Positions 8,712-16,885 of a stretch of 64,000 nucleotides of DNA are shown in pieces. This DNA comes from Salipiger sp. CCB-MM3. Its GTDB lineage: Bacteria; Pseudomonadota; Alphaproteobacteria; Rhodobacterales; Rhodobacteraceae. The notes beneath the pieces were generated by a model. It was not told the origin of the DNA. It saw only the letters and a list, made by a program, of their open reading frames with translations, and made no database searches. The position numbers and the translations under genes are program-made. Location of the stretch: NCBI RefSeq assembly GCF_001687105.1, contig NZ_CP014598.1:186001-250000 (forward strand), given 5' to 3'. The first letter of the stretch is position 1. Each line of letters starts with the position of its first letter.

Positions 8712-9814
8712 AGCTGAAGCGCTGGATTATCGGCGGTGTCGCGGCACTGGCCGTGGGCGGGGCCGGGTTCTTCTGGTTCGCGCCCTATAATATCGCGGCC
8801 TCGGTGCCGCATCTGCCGGGGGTTGGCGAGACCCTGCACCAGTATCTGCGCAACGCGGTGCGGGTGCGGGCGAACCGGGTGGAGGTGCCCCAGCACGTCG
8901 ATCTTGACGATCCGGCGCTGATCCGCCTCGGCGCGGGTCATTTCGCCACCGGCTGCCAGACCTGCCACGGCGCGCCGGGCATTGCGCGCAACCCGGTGGT
9001 GCAGGGCATGCGCCCCGAGCCGCCGATGCTGACCTCCGAAGATTTCGAGCCAAAGGAGTTCTGGTGGATCGCCCGCCACGGCTTCAAATACACCGGCATG
9101 CCAAGCTGGCCGGGCGAGGGGCGCGACGATGAGCCTTGGGCGCTGGCGGCCTTCCTGTCGCAGTATGACGGGTTCGACCGTTCCGCCTATGAAGAGGCCG
9201 CCTTTGGCCGCGCTGGTGGCTATGAGAGCGAGGGCGTGCGCTTCGGCGGGCTGCCCGGCGCGATCCCGCAGGATCTGGCCTGCGCGCGCTGCCACGGCGA
9301 GGACGGGCTGGGCCGCGACGGCACCGCGCCGAAGCTGGCCGGACAGTCGCAGGACTGGCTGACGGTGGTGCTGGCCGCCTATGCCGAGGGTCACCGGCAG
9401 AGTGGTTTCATGGAGCCCTTGGCCGCACCGCTGAGCGCCGAGACCCGCGCAGGCATCGCCGAACGCTACGCCGGTATGAGCGGCGCGTGGCAGGGGACCG
9501 CGCTGCCCTTTGGGGATGCGGCGCGCGGGCAGGACCTGGCGCAAAGCGGCGACGAGCATGAGGACATCGCCAGCTGCGCGTCGTGCCACGAGGGCGGCGA
9601 AGACGGGCTCACGCCGAAACATGCCGAGACCCCGCGCATTGCCGGGCAGGACGGCTATTGGCTGGTGAACTGGCTGCATCTCTACCGCGACGGGCCGGTG
9701 CCCGAGACGCCGCGCGCGCATCTCATGCAGGCCGCAGCGAAGAACCTGTCGGATGAGGATATCGCCGATCTCGCCGCCTATTACGCGACGCTTGGCCCCG
9801 ATCCGGCAAACTGA
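8708..9814 (+). CDS. Three-haem cytochrome c, membrane anchored
   Basis: A 368-residue protein with a single N-terminal hydrophobic segment (about 6-27) that can serve as membrane anchor or signal. Three CXXCH sites follow: CQTCH near 83, CARCH near 192 and CASCH near 290, so three class-I-like cytochrome c domains are strung together. It resembles cytochrome c subunits that donate electrons to terminal oxidases or accept them from dehydrogenases. As the last gene of the operon, it is likely the electron entry point for the oxidase. The ATG at 8708 overlaps the previous TGA. The 3' end overlaps the convergent lacI-type gene by 34 bp. Confidence 0.85.
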   Translation: MKLKRWIIGGVAALAVGGAGFFWFAPYNIAASVPHLPGVGETLHQYLRNAVRVRANRVEVPQHVDLDDPALIRLGAGHFATGCQTCHGAPGIARNPVVQGMRPEPPMLTSEDFEPKEFWWIARHGFKYTGMPSWPGEGRDDEPWALAAFLSQYDGFDRSAYEEAAFGRAGGYESEGVRFGGLPGAIPQDLACARCHGEDGLGRDGTAPKLAGQSQDWLTVVLAAYAEGHRQSGFMEPLAAPLSAETRAGIAERYAGMSGAWQGTALPFGDAARGQDLAQSGDEHEDIASCASCHEGGEDGLTPKHAETPRIAGQDGYWLVNWLHLYRDGPVPETPRAHLMQAAAKNLSDEDIADLAAYYATLGPDPAN

Positions 9815-10848
9815 TCCTCGGCGGGCCGCACCGAAGCGCGTTCGATCAGCCGCACCGGAACCTCATAGAGCATGGGCTCGGCCTCTGCTGGCAAGGCGAT
9901 GGCCTCCATCGTGGCGCGGGTCAGATCCTCCAGCGACTGGCTGACCGTGGTGAGCCCATGCGAGGACCACGCCGAGATCGGCGCGTCGTCGAAGCCGATC
10001 ACCGAAAGGTCCTGAGGCACCCGCAGCCCCAGCTCAAAACGTGCCGTGTTCAGCACCCCCAGCGCGATCTCATCAGTTACGCCGAAGATGCCGTCGATGC
10101 CGTTGATACTGGGCCGTCGCAGCAGCACGCGCGCCGCCTCGACCCCGGTGTCGTAGCTGTTGGGTCCATCGGCCCAGCGGGTCACCGGAATGCCGCGCAA
10201 CGCCATCTCCGAGCAGAAGGCCTCGGCCCGTTCCAGCTTGGCCGAAGTGCGCGAGCCTGAGATGACCACGGCCACCTTGCGGCAGCCCGCCTCCGCCAGC
10301 CGCTGTGCCGCGAGCCGCCCGCCGCGCGCGCTGTCGGCGAGAATGAGGTCGGCCCGCGCCCCTTCGGGCGGACGCGGGCGGTTGATCAGCACCATGCGCG
10401 CGCCGTTCTGCGCGCAAAGCCGGATCAGCGCATCGGGCGCCGCGCCCGAGAGCAGCACCACCGTCCGCACCCGGTAGTCGAGCAGCCGCTTGAGATCGTC
10501 GGCGATCCCGCCCGCGCTGTTCATCAGCAGGCATTGCAGCCGCCTTGCGTGCAGCGCCTTGGACAGCGCGTCGAGCTGCGCCGAGATATAGGGGTTCGAG
10601 AAATTGCCGCCGACCACCCCGACGAGATCGGACCGCTCTTGGTGCAGGGTCCGGGCAAGGCGGTTGACCCGATAGCCGAGTTCCTCCGCCGCCTCGGTGA
10701 TGCGGGCGCGGGCCTGTTCCGAGACCTGCGCGCCCGGGGTGAAGGCGCGCGACACCGCCGAGCGCGAGACCCCGGCGAGCCGTGCCACATCGGCGGCGGA
10801 GACGAAGCGGCCCTTCGGCGGGCCGAGCGGCGGGCGCGGCGGTTTCAT
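9781..10848 (-). CDS. LacI-family transcriptional regulator
   Basis: A 355-residue regulator with an N-terminal LacI helix-turn-helix (VSAADVARLAGVSRSAVSRAF, split here at about residues 15-35) and a periplasmic-binding-protein-like effector domain (about 70-340). The start is placed at the ATG at 10846-10848 because it forms an ATGA overlap with the stop of the upstream phosphatase gene; a longer frame adds a non-conserved 33-residue tail. It is the last gene of the six-gene minus-strand operon and presumably controls it in response to the imported compound. The effector cannot be deduced. Its 3' end overlaps the convergent cytochrome gene. Confidence 0.88.
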   Translation of the reverse strand: MKPPRPPLGPPKGRFVSAADVARLAGVSRSAVSRAFTPGAQVSEQARARITEAAEELGYRVNRLARTLHQERSDLVGVVGGNFSNPYISAQLDALSKALHARRLQCLLMNSAGGIADDLKRLLDYRVRTVVLLSGAAPDALIRLCAQNGARMVLINRPRPPEGARADLILADSARGGRLAAQRLAEAGCRKVAVVISGSRTSAKLERAEAFCSEMALRGIPVTRWADGPNSYDTGVEAARVLLRRPSINGIDGIFGVTDEIALGVLNTARFELGLRVPQDLSVIGFDDAPISAWSSHGLTTVSQSLEDLTRATMEAIALPAEAEPMLYEVPVRLIERASVRPAEDQFAGSGPSVA

Positions 10849-11426
10849 CGCGCGCAGAGGCCCCGGTTCAGCACCTCCTGCGCCAATGCAAGCATCGGCG
10901 GCAGAGGGTATGTGGCATTGAGGCCGCGCAGCTTGCGCAGACGGCAAAGCGCATCGTCAAAGGTTGGATAGGCGCCGGGCCGCCGCAGGTGCAGCCAGAG
11001 CGCCAGAACGGTGACCGAGCGCGAGCGCCCGCCGCGGCAATGCACCAAGAGGCCGCCTTTCGCGTGGGCAGGGTAGTGCGGCTTGCCTTGGGTGTAGACC
11101 GCCGCCAGCCCGTCGATCAGCGACACCGCTGCGGCAAGCGTTTCGGGCGCATTCCCCGGCCCGTCGAGCAGCCCGATCTGGTAGCGGCGCAGATGCAGCC
11201 CGTCGGGGCGCTGCAGCGGTCCGGGAAAGATGTTCATCGCGAGGTTGAGGCTGGCGCTGATCCGAGCAGGCTGCAGCGCGGCACCATCCTCGGCGGCGGG
11301 CAGATTGCCCAGCCAGAGCGCGTCGAGGCCGGGGCCGATATCGTCCTCAACACGCCAAAGCAGCGGGCGGTTGTCCTCGGCGGCTTCGGCTTCGGGCACG
11401 GCGGTGGGCAGATGGTGGCGGCTCAT
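10845..11426 (-). CDS. Dual-specificity-type protein/phosphoester phosphatase
   Basis: A 193-residue protein with the cysteine-phosphatase signature HCRGGRSRS (H129, C130, R136; HCX5R) and a likely general acid D88 in LLDGPG. The family hydrolyses phosphotyrosine/serine, and some members hydrolyse non-protein phosphate esters. It lies between a metallo-beta-lactamase-fold gene (3 nt upstream) and the LacI gene (ATGA overlap) in an ABC importer operon. That context makes a small-molecule phosphate ester as plausible a substrate as a protein. The activity class is well supported; the substrate is inference. Confidence 0.82.
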   Translation of the reverse strand: MSRHHLPTAVPEAEAAEDNRPLLWRVEDDIGPGLDALWLGNLPAAEDGAALQPARISASLNLAMNIFPGPLQRPDGLHLRRYQIGLLDGPGNAPETLAAAVSLIDGLAAVYTQGKPHYPAHAKGGLLVHCRGGRSRSVTVLALWLHLRRPGAYPTFDDALCRLRKLRGLNATYPLPPMLALAQEVLNRGLCAR

Positions 11427-11429
11427 GGC

Positions 11430-12455
11430 TCAGACCTCGAGACTGGTGCAATGCCGCAGGCGCGGGCCAAGCGCGGCGGTCAGGCGGGGGGCGGTGGCAA
11501 GATCGACGAAGGCTGGCAGCACACGCTCGGCGCGGGTCTTGGTGGCAAGCTCGATCAGGTCGCACAGGCGCGGATGCACGTTCCAGCCCATCCAGCGCGC
11601 CCGCCCATCGGCGATCATTGCGTGGGCCGGGCTGCTGCGCGGGACGTGGCCGGAAAAGATGAAGCGAAAACCCGGGCGCATGCGCAAGTCTCCGGGAAGC
11701 CCATGCTCGGCATTGGGTCCGTCGGCGACGATGATGTGCGCGGCCCGCGCGGTTTCGGCGGTGGCCACGGGCGGGCGGCTGCCGGTGAGGCGTTCGGTCT
11801 CTGCAGCGATCTGCGCGCAGGCCCGAACCTCCAGCCCCGCGGCGGTCAGCGCCGCCACCATGTCGGGGCCGCGCCCATCCGCTGGGCAGGGCAGCACCGC
11901 GCCGCCGCGCGCCGCCTCGGCAAGCGTTTCGATCTGCGCGGCAAGGCTCTCTTCGCGGTCGCCATAGGAGGCGTCGGCGAGCACGGTCGCGCTGCGCGGG
12001 AAGGGATCGCAGCGTAGAAGCGCCGCTTCGGTGCTGAAATCGCCGGTGTAGAGAAAGCCGCCGCGCAGCGTCGGGACGCGCATCCAGATACCGCCGGGCG
12101 CATGCCCCGAGCGTCCGGTGTCCAGCCGCAGACCCAGCACATCCGCCGTGCCGTGCTCGGGCAGAGGCTCGACCCGCGCGGGCCGCAGGCAGGCGGGCAA
12201 CTGGCGCAGCGTCTCGGCGGTGGCAAAGACCGGCGGGCTGCCGATCTCGGCCAGCCGGTCCAGCGCGCCGACGTGATCCACATGCGCGTGGCTTAGCAGC
12301 ACCGCATCCACCCGCCCGGCGCGCGAGAGGTCCAGATGCTCCCCCGCCTCGAGGCCGCCGCCCATGTCGAGCAGCAGGCGCCGCCCCTCGGTCTGCAACA
12401 GGAAGGCGGCGGCGCTCTTGCGGCCCATGCCGCTCAGCACAGTCAGTCGCGCCAT
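11430..12455 (-). CDS. Metallo-beta-lactamase-fold hydrolase
   Basis: A 341-residue protein with the zinc motif HAHVDH (H56, H58, D60, H61) near the N terminus and further candidate ligands in SGHAPGG and YTGDFS. The layout resembles the RNase J/CPSF-like branch, but the protein lacks the length for a full beta-CASP nuclease. The start ATG at 12455 overlaps the permease stop by 13 nt, so the genes are translationally linked. With a phosphatase next door it may process a phosphorylated or ester-linked imported molecule. Function beyond zinc hydrolase is not determined. Confidence 0.75.
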   Translation of the reverse strand: MARLTVLSGMGRKSAAAFLLQTEGRRLLLDMGGGLEAGEHLDLSRAGRVDAVLLSHAHVDHVGALDRLAEIGSPPVFATAETLRQLPACLRPARVEPLPEHGTADVLGLRLDTGRSGHAPGGIWMRVPTLRGGFLYTGDFSTEAALLRCDPFPRSATVLADASYGDREESLAAQIETLAEAARGGAVLPCPADGRGPDMVAALTAAGLEVRACAQIAAETERLTGSRPPVATAETARAAHIIVADGPNAEHGLPGDLRMRPGFRFIFSGHVPRSSPAHAMIADGRARWMGWNVHPRLCDLIELATKTRAERVLPAFVDLATAPRLTAALGPRLRHCTSLEV

Positions 12456-14179
12456 GGCAGCACCCCGTCCGGCAGGCGACGACCAAAGAGCAGCGACAGC
12501 CCCATCAGGGCCAGCACCATCAGCACCATCAGGCAGCCGACGGCGGCGGCGAGGGTCGAGGAACCGGCCTCTTCCAGAAAGATGATCATCGGGCCGATCG
12601 TGGTGGCGCGCGAACTGACCAGCAGCACGGAAACCTGAATCTCGTTGACCGCGGTCATGAAGACGAGGATCGCGGCGGCCATGGCCGAGGGGGCAAGCGA
12701 GGGCAGTACGATGTCGCGCAGCCGGGCAAAGACCCCGGCGCCTGCCAGCTGCGCCGCCTCGTCAAGGCCGCGGTCGATCTGCGCGTAGCCGCCGAGGATG
12801 GGCCGCAGTGCGAGCGCGAGGAAGTTGGACAGATAGGCGGCAAGGATGACCCAGACCGTGCCGTAGAGCCCGGTGCCGATGAAGGGCAGGGGGCGCAGGA
12901 AGAAGAGGATCATCGCCACGCCGATGATGATGCCGGGCAGCGCGTAGGCAAGCTCGGAGGTGAGCCGCAACAGCTTTGCCAGCCAGCCGCGGCGCCAGCT
13001 CAGCGCATATCCGAGGGCGACCGCAGCAGGGATGAGGATCGCCACGGTCAGAAGCGTCAGCCAAAGCGAGGTGACGAAGGCACCGCGAATGCCCTCGTGA
13101 TGGAAAAGCGCGTTGGCGAAATTCTCGAAGGTGATGGTCTCGGGCGTCAGCGGCTGGCCGTAGCCGCGCACCAGCGCGGTGCCAAAAAGCGCCGAGAGCG
13201 GCAGCAACAAGCAGACCACAAGATAGAGCCACGCCAGCCCGGTCACTGGCAGGCGCCAGCGTCCAAGGCTCATGCGGGGTGGGCGCTGCGCGCTGTCGAC
13301 GCGCTGATCTCCGCGCCGTCCAAGCCATGCGGTGAGCAGCATCCCAAGCACCGTCAGACCCGCCAGCAAGAGCGCCAGAAGCGCCATGTCGTTGAGCGCC
13401 GAGGGGCCGTAGGAGTTCAGCCGCCGGTAGATGAGGGTGATCAGCGTGGAAACGCGTGCGGGGATGCCAAGCATCGCCTGAATGCCGAAATTGCCTATCG
13501 ACGAGACGAAGGCCAGCGCGGCCCCGGCGAAGATGCCGCCACGGGCCAGCGGCAGGATGATGTCGCGAGTGACCTGCCCGGCGCCTGCGCCATTGGCATG
13601 GGCGGCCTCGACCAGCGCGGCGGGCAGCCGTTGCAGCGAGGCACGGACCGAGAGGAAAACCAGCGGCGCATTATAGAGCCCGAGCAGGAAGATGATCCCG
13701 CCCATGGAATAAAGCGGATGGCGCGCGCCAGGCGGCAGCGCAAGGCCGAGCGGTCCGAGGATCGGGCTGGCGGGCGAGAAGGCCTGCACCCAAGCCAGCG
13801 CGGTGACCTGCGGCGGGATCATCAGCGGCAGCACAAAGCCAAAGACCCAAAGCGTGCGGCGGCGCATGTCGGTCAGCGAGGTGAGCAGCGCCGCCAGCGT
13901 GCCCACCACCGTCGCCAGCAGGGTTGCGGCGGCGGCGATCCAGAGGGTGTTGAGCGTCGCCTCCAGGACTTGGCGTCCGCCAAGGACGTCGGCGATGCGG
14001 GCGGTGTCGAAACTGCCCTGCGGAAACAGCGCGGCGTGGATCAGGCGGGCCAGAGGCGCGATCGACAGCAGGCCGACAAAGAGCACCAGCGCCAGCATCA
14101 GCGCGCGCTCGCTGCCCATCGCCCCGAGCAGTCGGCGCGCCCGAGGGGGGCGCGCCGGTTGGTCTTGGAAGTGCGTCAC
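12443..14179 (-). CDS. ABC transporter permease, two fused permease domains (AfuB/FbpB type)
   Basis: About 578 residues with roughly twelve membrane helices and two copies of the BPD_transp_1 domain, each with an EAA-type loop (VEAAHANGAGAGQVTRDI in the first half, DEAAQLAGAGVFARLRDI in the second). Fused permeases of this kind belong to the AfuB/FbpB/thiamin family, which take iron, thiamin, phosphonate or sugar phosphates. The start is uncertain: GTG at 14179, 4 nt after the binding-protein stop, is preferred over a TTG at 14206 that lies inside that gene; ATG at 14119 is also possible. Confidence 0.85.
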   Translation of the reverse strand: MTHFQDQPARPPRARRLLGAMGSERALMLALVLFVGLLSIAPLARLIHAALFPQGSFDTARIADVLGGRQVLEATLNTLWIAAAATLLATVVGTLAALLTSLTDMRRRTLWVFGFVLPLMIPPQVTALAWVQAFSPASPILGPLGLALPPGARHPLYSMGGIIFLLGLYNAPLVFLSVRASLQRLPAALVEAAHANGAGAGQVTRDIILPLARGGIFAGAALAFVSSIGNFGIQAMLGIPARVSTLITLIYRRLNSYGPSALNDMALLALLLAGLTVLGMLLTAWLGRRGDQRVDSAQRPPRMSLGRWRLPVTGLAWLYLVVCLLLPLSALFGTALVRGYGQPLTPETITFENFANALFHHEGIRGAFVTSLWLTLLTVAILIPAAVALGYALSWRRGWLAKLLRLTSELAYALPGIIIGVAMILFFLRPLPFIGTGLYGTVWVILAAYLSNFLALALRPILGGYAQIDRGLDEAAQLAGAGVFARLRDIVLPSLAPSAMAAAILVFMTAVNEIQVSVLLVSSRATTIGPMIIFLEEAGSSTLAAAVGCLMVLMVLALMGLSLLFGRRLPDGVLPWRD

Positions 14180-14183
14180 GCGA

Positions 14184-15152
14184 TTAGAGCCCGAAGATCT
14201 CGGCAAAGCGCGCGCGCACGGCCTCGTTGGTCTCGAGCGCGGCTTCGACGTTGTAGCCGAGCAGTTTCATGTCCTCGAGTTTGGGGAAGCCCTCGGGGCC
14301 TTCGACGCCCGGCAGGATCGGCAGCGAACCCTGCTCGGCCACCAGCTTCTGGCCCTCTTCGCTGAGCAGGAAGTCGATGAAGAGCTTGGCCTCTTCCGGG
14401 TGCTCGGTGCCTGCCATGATGGCGGCGGGCTCGGTGATGAAGCTCACGCCGTCCTCGGGGACGATGTAATCCACCGGCGAGCCGCTCGCTTTGGCGCGCA
14501 GCGCGTTGGCATCGACGATGATCGCGTATTTCGCCATGCCCGAGGCGACGGCCTTGGTGGCCGGGCCATTGCCGCCCTCGGGGACGATATCCAGATCGTT
14601 GAGGCCCTCGTAGAACTCCCAGCCGACGCCTTCGACGTTCAGCAGCGCGTGCAGGTGGTTCAGCGCGGCGCCAGAATAGAGCGGCGAGGGCACGCCGATC
14701 ATGCCGCGGTTTTCCTCGGTGATCAGGTCCATCCAGTGGCTGACCGGCTCGGCGATCTCGGTGTTGTAGGCGATGCCGGTGGTCATCGCCTTGGTGCCGA
14801 AATAGGTCATGTCGGCGTCATAGGTGGCGGGATCGTATTCGGCCACGGGGGCGTCCTCATAGGCCAGGAGGTGACCGCCGGCCTTCAGCTCGCCAAGGTT
14901 GATCACATCGGCCACGAGCAGAACGTCGGGCTGCACATTGTCCGCCTCGATCTCGGCGCGGACGACGTTCATCAGCGCCGAGGTGCCGTTGCGGGTCCAT
15001 TCGACTTTGATGTCGGGGTGGGCGGCCTCGAAGGCGTCCACGGTCTGCTGCGCCTGTTCCGGCGGCTGGCTGGTGTAGAGCGTTAGCGTGGTTTCTGCGT
15101 AGGCGGCGCTGGAGAGCAGCGATGCGGCGAGGGAGAGGCTGAGAAGACGCAT
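14184..15152 (-). CDS. ABC transporter substrate-binding protein (AfuA/FbpA-like)
   Basis: A 322-residue exported protein with a clear signal peptide (about residues 1-19, cleavage after AAYA). The mature start TTLTLYTSQP is typical of extracellular solute-binding proteins of the iron(III)/AfuA/2-aminoethylphosphonate class. The tyrosine pair typical of iron-binding FbpA is not evident, so iron is not assured. AfuA-like proteins are also known to bind hexose phosphates. It is placed between the ATPase gene (25 nt) and the permease. The ligand is unknown, but the phosphatase in the same operon favours a phosphorylated compound. Confidence 0.85.
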   Translation of the reverse strand: MRLLSLSLAASLLSSAAYAETTLTLYTSQPPEQAQQTVDAFEAAHPDIKVEWTRNGTSALMNVVRAEIEADNVQPDVLLVADVINLGELKAGGHLLAYEDAPVAEYDPATYDADMTYFGTKAMTTGIAYNTEIAEPVSHWMDLITEENRGMIGVPSPLYSGAALNHLHALLNVEGVGWEFYEGLNDLDIVPEGGNGPATKAVASGMAKYAIIVDANALRAKASGSPVDYIVPEDGVSFITEPAAIMAGTEHPEEAKLFIDFLLSEEGQKLVAEQGSLPILPGVEGPEGFPKLEDMKLLGYNVEAALETNEAVRARFAEIFGL

Positions 15153-15177
15153 GTTCGGTGTCCCTGTGGTTGCGTGT

Positions 15178-16266
15178 TCAGACGTGGTGAGAGGAGGCGG
15201 CGGGATCGGGAATGACCCAGCCGTCGCGCAGGGCGAGAGAGATCCGCTGGCCGCGGGTCAGCGCGGCAGGAGCGGCGATGTTCACGGAAAGCGGGATATC
15301 CCCGGCGGGACCCGCCATGACCTCGGCGCGCAGATAGGCACCGCGGTAGGTGGCGCGGGTGACATTGCCGGCGATCGCGTCGCGGCTTTCGCTCAGCTGC
15401 AGATCGCCGGGGTGGAACGAGACCTTGGCACGGCGCCGGGAGGTCTCGCCGGGGGCGCAGCGCAGCGTGACCGGCAGCCCCAGCAGCGAGGCGGCGGCCC
15501 GCCCCGCCCCGAGCGGGCGGATGTCTTCGGCCTCGAGCACGCGGCCCTCTCCGATGAACCCCGCAACGGTTTCCGAGACCGGCTGGCTGAACAGCGCCTC
15601 TGGCCGGTCGAATTGCAGGATCCGGCCCTTGTCCATCACCGCCACGCGGTCGGCGAGCGCCAGAGCCTCGGCCTGATCGTGGGTGATGTAGAACATCGTG
15701 GCCCCGGAGCGGGCGTGGAAGGCGGCGAATTCCTCTTCCAGCGCGCCGCGCAGGTGGACGTCGAGGTTGGCCAGCGGCTCGTCGAGCAGCACCACCCGGC
15801 TCTCCATCGCGAGGCAGCGGGCAAGGGCGACGCGCTGACGCTGGCCGCCGGAAAGGTCGGCGGGGCGGCGGTGCGCAAGCGGCCCCAATTCGACCAGATC
15901 GAGCACTTTGGCGACGCGGGAATTCCTCTCGGGTTTGGGAATGCCCGCGATCTTCAGCCCGTAGGCCACGTTCTGCGCCACGCTCATATGCGGCCAGAGC
16001 GCGTAGTTCTGGAACACCACGCCGATGCCGCGATGCTCTGGCGCGAGGTGGTGGCCGGGCGCAGAGACGGTCTCGCCTCCGACCGCGATGCGGCCACCGT
16101 TCAGCCGCTCAAATCCCGCAAGGCAGCGCAGCAGCGTGGTCTTGCCGCAGCCGGAGGGGCCAAGGACGGCCACGAACTCCCCGGCCTCGATGCTCAGCGA
16201 GACCTGCCGCAGCACCTGTGTCGCGCCGTAACTTTTGTCTATCCCTGAGATCTGGATGTCGCTCAT
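15178..16266 (-). CDS. ABC transporter ATP-binding protein (PotA/FbpC type)
   Basis: A 362-residue ATPase with Walker A GPSGCGKT, signature LSGGQRQRVALARCL, Walker B VVLLDEPLANLD and the H-loop ITHDQAEAL. A C-terminal TOBE domain (about 280-350) often senses ligand or regulates transport. The ATG at 16264-16266 (MSDIQISGI) is chosen because the upstream nine codons are not conserved in this family. It is the first gene of the six-gene operon. The 120 nt between it and the hiuH terminator must hold the promoter and any LacI operator; I could not pick out a convincing palindrome there. Confidence 0.9.
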   Translation of the reverse strand: MSDIQISGIDKSYGATQVLRQVSLSIEAGEFVAVLGPSGCGKTTLLRCLAGFERLNGGRIAVGGETVSAPGHHLAPEHRGIGVVFQNYALWPHMSVAQNVAYGLKIAGIPKPERNSRVAKVLDLVELGPLAHRRPADLSGGQRQRVALARCLAMESRVVLLDEPLANLDVHLRGALEEEFAAFHARSGATMFYITHDQAEALALADRVAVMDKGRILQFDRPEALFSQPVSETVAGFIGEGRVLEAEDIRPLGAGRAAASLLGLPVTLRCAPGETSRRRAKVSFHPGDLQLSESRDAIAGNVTRATYRGAYLRAEVMAGPAGDIPLSVNIAAPAALTRGQRISLALRDGWVIPDPAASSHHV

Positions 16267-16381
16267 GGTCTGCCCCGTGGTGCCGGGCTGCACAGCTGTG
16301 CAGCGTCGGGGCGATCTCTGGCGTCAGGCTGCGACAGCGGGGCGACATGTGCATGACAGATCGGTGAAATCTGCCACGCAA

Positions 16382-16411
16382 ACAAAAACGGCGCCCGCGA
16401 GGGGCGCCGTT
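16382..16411 (-). terminator. Terminator after hiuH
   Basis: Arms AACGGCGCCC (16387-16396) and GGGCGCCGTT (16402-16411) are perfectly complementary with a 5-nt loop. On the minus strand the stem is followed by TTTGTT. It lies 24 nt past the hiuH stop and before the ABC operon promoter, so it separates the two units. Confidence 0.8.
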
Positions 16412-16434
16412 CGGGTCAGATCAAATGTAGGCGC

Positions 16435-16788
16435 TCAGCTGCCGCGGTAGGTGGAATAGCCGAAGGGTGAGAGCAGCAGCGGCACGTGGTAATGCGCCGC
16501 CTCCGACATGCCAAAGCGCAGCGGCACCACATCCAGAAACCGCGGCTCCTCTAGGGGCGTGCCGCAGGCGTCGAGATAGGCGCCCGCGTGGAACACCAGC
16601 TCATAAGTGCCGGTGGCAAACTCGGCGGCGGGCAGGATCTGTTCGTCGGTGCGCCCGTCGTCATTGGTGACCAGCGTCTTGAGATGGCTGCGGGTCTCGC
16701 CCTCGATCCGGTAGAGCTCGATCTTCAGCCCCTGCGCGGGGCAGCCGCGCGCGGTGTCGAGGACATGGGTGGTCAGGTATCCGGTCAT
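16435..16788 (-). CDS. hiuH: 5-hydroxyisourate hydrolase (transthyretin-like)
   Basis: A 117-residue protein of the usual HIUase length, starting [20 protein letters not shown] and ending with the diagnostic YRGS tetrapeptide. The active-site His in LTTHVLD, the Arg in the mid region ([11 protein letters not shown]) and the His in [19 protein letters not shown] are present. It hydrolyses 5-hydroxyisourate to OHCU in uric acid degradation, in the cytosol. No other purine-degradation gene is in the window, so it stands alone between the GAPDH-like gene and the ABC operon. Confidence 0.95.
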   Translation of the reverse strand: MTGYLTTHVLDTARGCPAQGLKIELYRIEGETRSHLKTLVTNDDGRTDEQILPAAEFATGTYELVFHAGAYLDACGTPLEEPRFLDVVPLRFGMSEAAHYHVPLLLSPFGYSTYRGS

Positions 16789-16885
16789 CAGGGCTCTCCG
16801 TCAGGTGATCGCGGGCCATAGTGGCACAAGCGGGCGGGGGGTAAAGTCCTGCGCCGCCAAGAGTGTTTCAAACCGGATTTGAAGA

